Positions 58,560-64,000 of a stretch of 64,000 nucleotides of DNA are shown piece after piece; within the stretch, counting starts at the first letter, position 1, and each line of letters begins with the position of its first letter. Origin of the DNA: Thunnus maccoyii (taxonomy: Eukaryota > Chordata > Actinopteri > Scombriformes > Scombridae); contig NC_056550.1 in assembly GCF_910596095.1 (NCBI RefSeq), positions 24,424,001 through 24,488,000 of the forward strand, read 5' to 3'. The notes beneath the pieces were generated by a model. The model was not told the DNA's origin, ran no database searches, and was given only the letters and a program-made list of their open reading frames with translations. The translations under genes and the position numbers were made by a program.

Positions 58560-59700
58560 ACTTGTTAAGTGTGATTTTTTTTTTTCAACACTAAGGTCAT
58601 GTTTGTAAAAAAAAAATAAAACAAATACACTACATATGATATCAGAAAATCCATTTAAAAAAGAAATTCTTAAATCGTATTGTAATTGTTTAAGAGATTT
58701 GACCCATTTTTACATTTGAGATCAGTAAAAACATAATAAACTACTTTCTTTTAGTCCAAAGTGACCCAGAATATAAATTTTTTTAATTCTTTTTCTTTCT
58801 CTTTTATTTGTTTATAGTGCAATACAAGTGAGCAACATGATGACACAAGACAAGAGGGAGAGCTAGACTCACACAAACTGAAACAAAAGGGGGGGAAAAA
58901 GCAAAAAGATGGAGGAGAGAGAGAGCAAGAAGGGGTGACAGTATTAACCAAAGGAGGAAAGAAAGAAAACAATGATATAGCTAAATTGCTGTGTGAGGGC
59001 TTCTGGTTGAGCTCCAGAGTGTATCTGGGGCGGGTCAGGTCAGAATTTTGCATGTATTTATTTATTTTCATTTATTTCCCCTTCCCTTTTTCTCCTTTCT
59101 TTTTTTTTTTTTTTGTTTGTTAATCCTTTATTTTTCTTCATTTTTATTTGAACATACAGTAGAGGATGTTTCAGCTTAAATTTGACCATCACCACCACCA
59201 CAAAAATGCTTGTGTCGCTTCATTCTTCACGTTCAATAAAATTAATTTAAATCATTATATCTGTTTTATGTGACATAAGACCGTAATATAGTGTGATAAA
59301 CAAATAGAGTAAAACCTTAAGAATACATTCTCTGCTCTATGAAAGCTTCATTAAGGATTAACCACCTATTTATCAATGACTGATGAGGTGTTTATGAATG
59401 AAAACTAGATTTGTGGTTCAGAAGTTTGGTTTATATGGAGATTAATTAGTAGAGGATCATGTTAAAGGTCAGAATATGAACAGTGTATGAGGGTTAAAAC
59501 TACAATTTAAACACGACATCAGATTGGAGCAATAAAAGAAATGAAAATTTGATTAAATTAAATATTTTCCTTTGGATTCCTAATTTTAAGCTTCAATACA
59601 AAAAGAATAATCTCCTACCCTCAGTGTGGTAAAATCTGTGTAAATGCAATTTTCTGGCACAACAAATCATGCAATTTAAAAAGAAACAGTATCCTAGCAG
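58560..59700. other. Intergenic, low-complexity, no gene seen
   Basis: Contains poly-T/poly-A runs and a purine-rich block (about 58845-58985). Minus-strand frame 58751-59071 is a shadow of this purine-rich sequence. No exon was recognised. Confidence 0.55.
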
Positions 59701-59750
59701 TGCATATTATATAACATCTTCATCCTCTGGGTCACCATGTGTCTCTGCAG

Positions 59751-59962
59751 GCCTGTTGTCCACTGTCATGGCTCCCCGGGGAGCCGCTGATCCTTGTTGT
59801 TGTCCCGCTGACCGAGATGCTCCCCCTGGCCGCCGCTCTGGGCATTCCTATCAGCATTCCTCTAACCCACTGACCTCTCATGACCCCCGCGTGGCCCCTC
59901 CTCTCCTGGTGTCCACGCAGCTGCCTGCTGTCAGTCACCGCTGTCATATTCAGCCAAATAAA
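59751..59962 (+). other. GC-rich exon-like segment of unknown origin
   Basis: A GC-rich island in AT-rich DNA begins after a good acceptor (gtgtctctgcag|gcctgttg, 59750/59751) and ends with AATAAA at 59957-59962. The open frame through it (59669-60010) has low-complexity Pro/Ser/Arg composition and no family resemblance. It could be a non-coding terminal exon, a conserved element or chance. Confidence 0.3.
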
Positions 59963-59999
59963 GCTGTCTCTAAGCAGCTGCCTGGATCATGCAGGAGTT

Positions 60000-60880
60000 G
60001 TTTATTATGATGCAATCTGCAACTTTCACAGCAGAGAAGAGTAAACTTATTGAGGAAATGTCATATTTTTATCAGTATAGAGGCAGTATATGGCTTTTCC
60101 TCTATAATTTAGATATGCACATTATGTTGCTAATTTCACTGTTAGACTAAATAATGGTTTTTAAAGCTGATACTGGAGGATACTAACAGTTTGCTGATAT
60201 ATTATTTGTGCCAAGGCAAATTAGAGTATAACAGTAGATCTATTTAGATACTGAAAAGACTGAAACTGAGATGAAAACAAGTAGTTAAAACCATTTTTGT
60301 AAGCTGGAAATTTAACTACAAATGAGACTTTGACTGCTGAACTAAAGCTGTAGTCTTTTAAATATTGTTTTAAATACTTATATTACGACTAATAACCTCT
60401 AATAATATTAATTCTTGTTTGTATCACACAATACTTTCATTAAAAAGTCATAAAGTGGGACTAAAAGACACAATAAAACACTCAGCTGGAGTTGAAGTAA
60501 ACATTTAAACTGATACTTAAATAAAAGTCACTTTAAGTATTAACCTGTTTTTTATCTTCCTGCTTGGATGTGGTTTGATTTTCCACAGCGGCGTCTCTGT
60601 CTTTATTAGCTCAGCGTTTATAAATGCCAAATGTCTGTGATGATGTGATTATCTGTGAAACATGTTGGGTTCAGCTCCCAGTGGGACCAGTATCAGGTCT
60701 GTGTTGTGTTGTGTCTGCAGCAGGTTTCATCCGCAGCAGGAGATCTGACATTTAATCCAGCTGTTGTTGACCAGAGGTGCCACCGAAGCTGTCGACACAC
60801 TGTCAGTGTGTTTGTGGCAGCGCAGGACGTGGTGTGATGTGCAGTGTGTGCTGTGTGTACACCATGTTCAGACGTACCTT
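60000..60880. other. Intergenic, no gene seen
   Basis: AT-rich, unremarkable; no repeat family member or exon recognised with confidence. Confidence 0.5.
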
Positions 60881-60884
60881 TACT

Positions 60885-61810
60885 CAGGTACTAACAAATA
60901 CTGTTACTTTACTGTAGTACTTGTATACCAGGTACAGTATTTATATATTTTATATATTTACTGCACTTTGTTTTAAAGGAATTATGATGCTTTTTCTTTA
61001 CCAGTCGAAAGCAAGTACATTTATTCAAGTACCGTACTTAAGAACAATTTTGCAGTACTCGTACTTACTTGAGTTTTTCAATGTATTTTTACTACTTTAT
61101 ACTTTTACTGCACTATGTTTCAGATGCAAATCTTGCACTTTTTACGCCTCTATATCCACTACATTTCAAAGGAATTACCAGTGTTATACTTTTTCTTTAC
61201 AACTGGTTGAAAGAAACTACTTAAGTACATTTACTGTATTGTAGTACTCTTACTTTACTTAAGTTTTTCTGTTTTTTACTACTTTACACTTTTACTGTAC
61301 TATGTTTCAGATGCAAATCTTGCACTTTTTACTCCTCTATATCCACTACATTTCAAAGGAATTACCAGTATTGTACTTTTTCTCTACCAGTAATTCAAGT
61401 AGTGTACTTAAGTAAAATTTTGCAGTGCTTGTACTTTACTTATCTTTTTTCTCCATTTTCTACTACTTTACACTTTACTAAATTTCAGAGGCAAATATTA
61501 CACTTTTTACTTTTACTTTTTACTGTAAACATAAGATAAGGTCTTAAATATAAAGCATAATTTAACAGCACAAAGTAGTTAAAAGTACTTCTCCCTCCAC
61601 CAGCTACAACTTTAAAACATCATTTATCATCAATAATTATGATCCAAAACTATAATATATAATAAAATAACTCTGACAGGGGTAATTCTGCTGCATAATG
61701 ATAATACTTATGTACTCACATTTAGTAAGATTTTGAATGCAGGACTTGTAATTGAGTATTTTCACAGTGTAGAATTGCTTGCTTTTATTCTTCCACCACT
61801 TTACTGTATG
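60885..61810 (-). repeat. Repeat family C with internal 187-bp tandem expansion
   Basis: Family C in reverse (ends at tattcttccaccact, about 61799). The segment actatgtttcagatgcaaatcttgcacttttta occurs at 61112 and again at 61299, an offset of 187 bp. A third, more diverged unit begins near 61480 (actaaatttcagaggcaaat) and a partial one near 60960. An extra copy of the family end (taagtaaaggatttgagttcttctcccacca) lies at 62030-62060. Confidence 0.7.
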
Positions 61811-62064
61811 ACAGCTACAGTTACTGTTAGAAAGGGTTTTTATGTGCAACATATACAATTTGAACCACAGTAAGAGCAGTTTTGTTATTATTATGGTTTT
61901 CCCTGTTTACCCACAGGTTGCAGTAACAGTCCTCGCACTATAAAACAATAGTGAAAAGACCACATTTTAGCATGACTGTCACTTTTAATGGAGTATTATT
62001 CCATGATGGGGGTCTTTATATTTTCAGTTAAGTAAAGGATTTGAGTTCTTCTCCCACCAGCTGC

Positions 62065-63540
62065 GGCCACTCTGACTTGTCTGGTCCCTCAATGAGACAC
62101 TGTTGTTCTGTACATGGTGCCTCCTCTTTTGGATGTCGTGCTGAGCTTTCAGTAATACACCTTTGTGATCTCTTTTCATGTTTTTAAAAATCTCAAATGA
62201 AGTCAAAAGAAGTTTTTGTTTGAGGTTGACTTCTCCACATGTGTTTGCAGATAACACTGAAACTGGAGAGCTTCCTATTCACTGACTCACCTCTCAAGCT
62301 GCTCCGATCAGTCTGACCAGTGATAGACTTTATTCAGATGGAGGAATTTTGCTAAAACACAGTGTGGGTTTGTGCTAGTTCCCTGTATGACCCCACTACT
62401 GTCCACAGAGAGCCAAATGTCACTATAGAGGTGCAATAAAGTAACAAAACAGAGTAGATGCAGTAAAATAAACAGGTGGGGTTTTTAGCTATTTAGCAGC
62501 ACATACAGGTGATATTGATGATACAGTTCTGGACAGCCTGATTCTATTATTGACACAGCCTGGAAAAGGAGGCAAGAGGGTCTATTTAATTAGTATTTTT
62601 CTTCTTTATCCAGTATAATACGATACATCTTCTGTCAGTGATTGATTAATTGTGTTGAAGAAATGAAAGTCTGAAAATCCAACTTTGGAAATGACTGAAA
62701 TTGGTCGTTTTTGTTTCCGTATCATTGGATATTTGGGCTGAGGATACAAGTTGTATGCATGAGACAATCATAAAAACTTAATCAAACTACATTTACAATA
62801 AACTAAATGTTTTACACTTTAAGTGCTAAAACTCGTCCTTCACATCAGCCCTCTCAGTGAAGTTGTTATCTTCTGCTTGCGCTTATCTCGGCCTCAGTTT
62901 CTTGTTTTCTTTCTTTCTTTTGTCTCTCTAGAATATTTTTTTTGCAGATTTAATCTGTGTACACTTTGAGTTTCACTGCTGGATGTACATCATCAGATCT
63001 GGAAGAGGACATTACATCACCACCTCCCCATCCTCCTTCACTACCATAAGACCCGCCTTCCCTGAGCTCTGATTGGCTGATGGACCCCCAACCTTTCATG
63101 ACAGTTGATGGTGACTGGTTAATTTCTACTGGAACGTCTGTCAGTCTTCTGTCATGAGTAGTGGGTGGTTTAATCATAATTTTTCCATTTTTTTAAGATT
63201 AATTTATTTTGATGAAATACATTAAAAATGTTTGACCTTAATATAAACTTTTAACTAAATTTCTGGTAATTTTAAGTTGTTTATTCCTCACTATGACCTT
63301 TTAAAAGTTGCTCATTGCCTACAATTTCACAAAAAAAACGTGTATCAGTGATGGTTGCCTAAAATCCAGACATTTGGCCTAAAACCTTGTGCACTATAAG
63401 TGCATTTCTCCCATTCAGGCGCCAGAGGGTGCAATTGTTAATTATTTTGGCAAGTTTCATGTGTCACATAGCAAGAGTAAATTCAGGAGGTGATTCTCTC
63501 TCTTATCTTCTCTAAATGAAGTTCACTGCTTTTTGTTTTT
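62065..63540. other. Intergenic, no gene seen
   Basis: AT-rich with scattered short repeats; a tttctttctttctttt run lies near 62908. No splice-flanked coding segment was recognised. Confidence 0.5.
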
Positions 63541-63648
63541 AAAGGTGGAGAAAAGCAGCAGAATGCAGTGTGAGGTGAGTGTGAGGATGTGAGCGGCTTT
63601 ATGCTGAGAGCTTGTTTCTTTAAGACCCAGCATCTTCCAGCGGAGGAG

Positions 63649-63698
63649 ATGAGGGAAGATAAACGGTGGGAAGTCGTCAAGTTGGACAGAAACATCAG
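63649..63698 (+). CDS. Candidate first coding exon of an unidentified gene (partial)
   Basis: ATG at 63649 opens a frame reading MREDKRWEVVKLDRNI that runs to a strong donor, ATCAG|gtaagg, at 63698/63699. The sequence just upstream (gagcggctttatgctgagag, ccagcggaggag) is richer in GC than its surroundings. There is no downstream exon inside the window to confirm it, and I do not recognise the peptide. Confidence 0.25.
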
Positions 63699-63802
63699 GT
63701 AAGGGGGCGGAAGCAGTATTATTTGTCTTCAGAATAAAGTTTCAACACGTGTCACCAATATTTGAGGCTATTTATAGTAGCTATTTATTATTAATAAGTC
63801 AT

Positions 63803-63965
63803 TAGCTGCAACGATCAGTCAATTAATCGATTAGTTGATTGACAGAAAATCAATTGCTAACTATTTTGATAAATGATTCATCGTCAAGAAAAAAATATTA
63901 AAATTCTCTAGTTCTAGTTTTTTAAATGTGATTATTTTCTGGTTTATTGAGTCTTATTTGACTGT
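63803..63965. repeat. MITE-like repeat at right edge
   Basis: Starts tagctgcaacgatcagtcaattaatcgattagttgattgacagaaaatc, then aactattttgataaatgattcatcg, the same layout as the copy at 1888. Confidence 0.7.
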
Positions 63966-64000
63966 AAACTGAATGTATTTGTATGTGAGGTAGCACGTTG

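Noticed and set aside
1-64000. tRNA, rRNA, microRNA hairpins, CRISPR, viral or bacterial operon content
   Set aside because: None seen by eye. The long hairpins present are foldback transposon arms, and a dedicated RNA-structure scan could not be run.

Overview
The window is vertebrate nuclear DNA, almost certainly from a ray-finned (percomorph-type) teleost. The evidence is short coding exons with GT/AG introns, proteins that match vertebrate families along their whole length, AT-rich introns, and many copies of short interspersed repeats of the kind seen throughout spiny-rayed fish genomes. No bacterial, plasmid, phage, viral or CRISPR content was seen. The species cannot be named from the sequence.

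Six genes are supported, and I joined their exons by hand. Left to right: (1) the 3' part of emc10 (+, 970-3447), with two competing terminal coding exons; (2) a 218-residue PRY-SPRY (B30.2) protein in five coding exons (+, 11276-20287), no symbol assigned; (3) akt1s1/PRAS40 (-, 27553-23402), 352 residues; (4) tbc1d17 (+, 31021-40765), 17 coding exons and 634 residues, head-to-head with akt1s1 as in mammals; (5) a 314-residue D-type cyclin, best read as ccndx (+, 49699-51565); (6) nucb1 (+, 54029-58222), 12 coding exons and 453 residues. A weak candidate first exon of another gene lies at the right edge (63649-63698). The SPRY gene and akt1s1 converge, with polyadenylation signals only about 165 bp apart (20632 on +, 20803 on -).

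Most of the rest is intron or intergenic DNA filled with old, nested, non-autonomous repeats. These include long-inverted-repeat (foldback) elements, a TTAA-flanked MITE, a family reading CAGTGGTTCCCAACC at one end, a 'gctgcaactaacgatt' family in at least nine places, a degenerate A-rich satellite between tbc1d17 and ccndx, and a 187-bp tandem expansion at 61 kb. Promoter-like sequence is visible upstream of tbc1d17 (CLEAR-type GTCACGTGAC, CRE, ETS, CCAAT), upstream of akt1s1 (CRE, CCAAT, E-boxes, GC box), at ccndx (TATAAAA), at the SPRY gene (weak TATA) and at nucb1 (CRE).

Functionally, akt1s1 (an mTORC1 inhibitor and Akt substrate) and tbc1d17 (a Rab GAP linked to endosome and autophagy traffic) may be co-regulated. 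emc10 and nucb1 act in the ER and Golgi. The cyclin drives G1 CDK4/6. I found no convincing novel biological system. The best leads are the emc10 exon choice, the nested-repeat insertion that appears to separate the akt1s1 and tbc1d17 promoters, the unassigned SPRY gene, and the unusual repeat structures.
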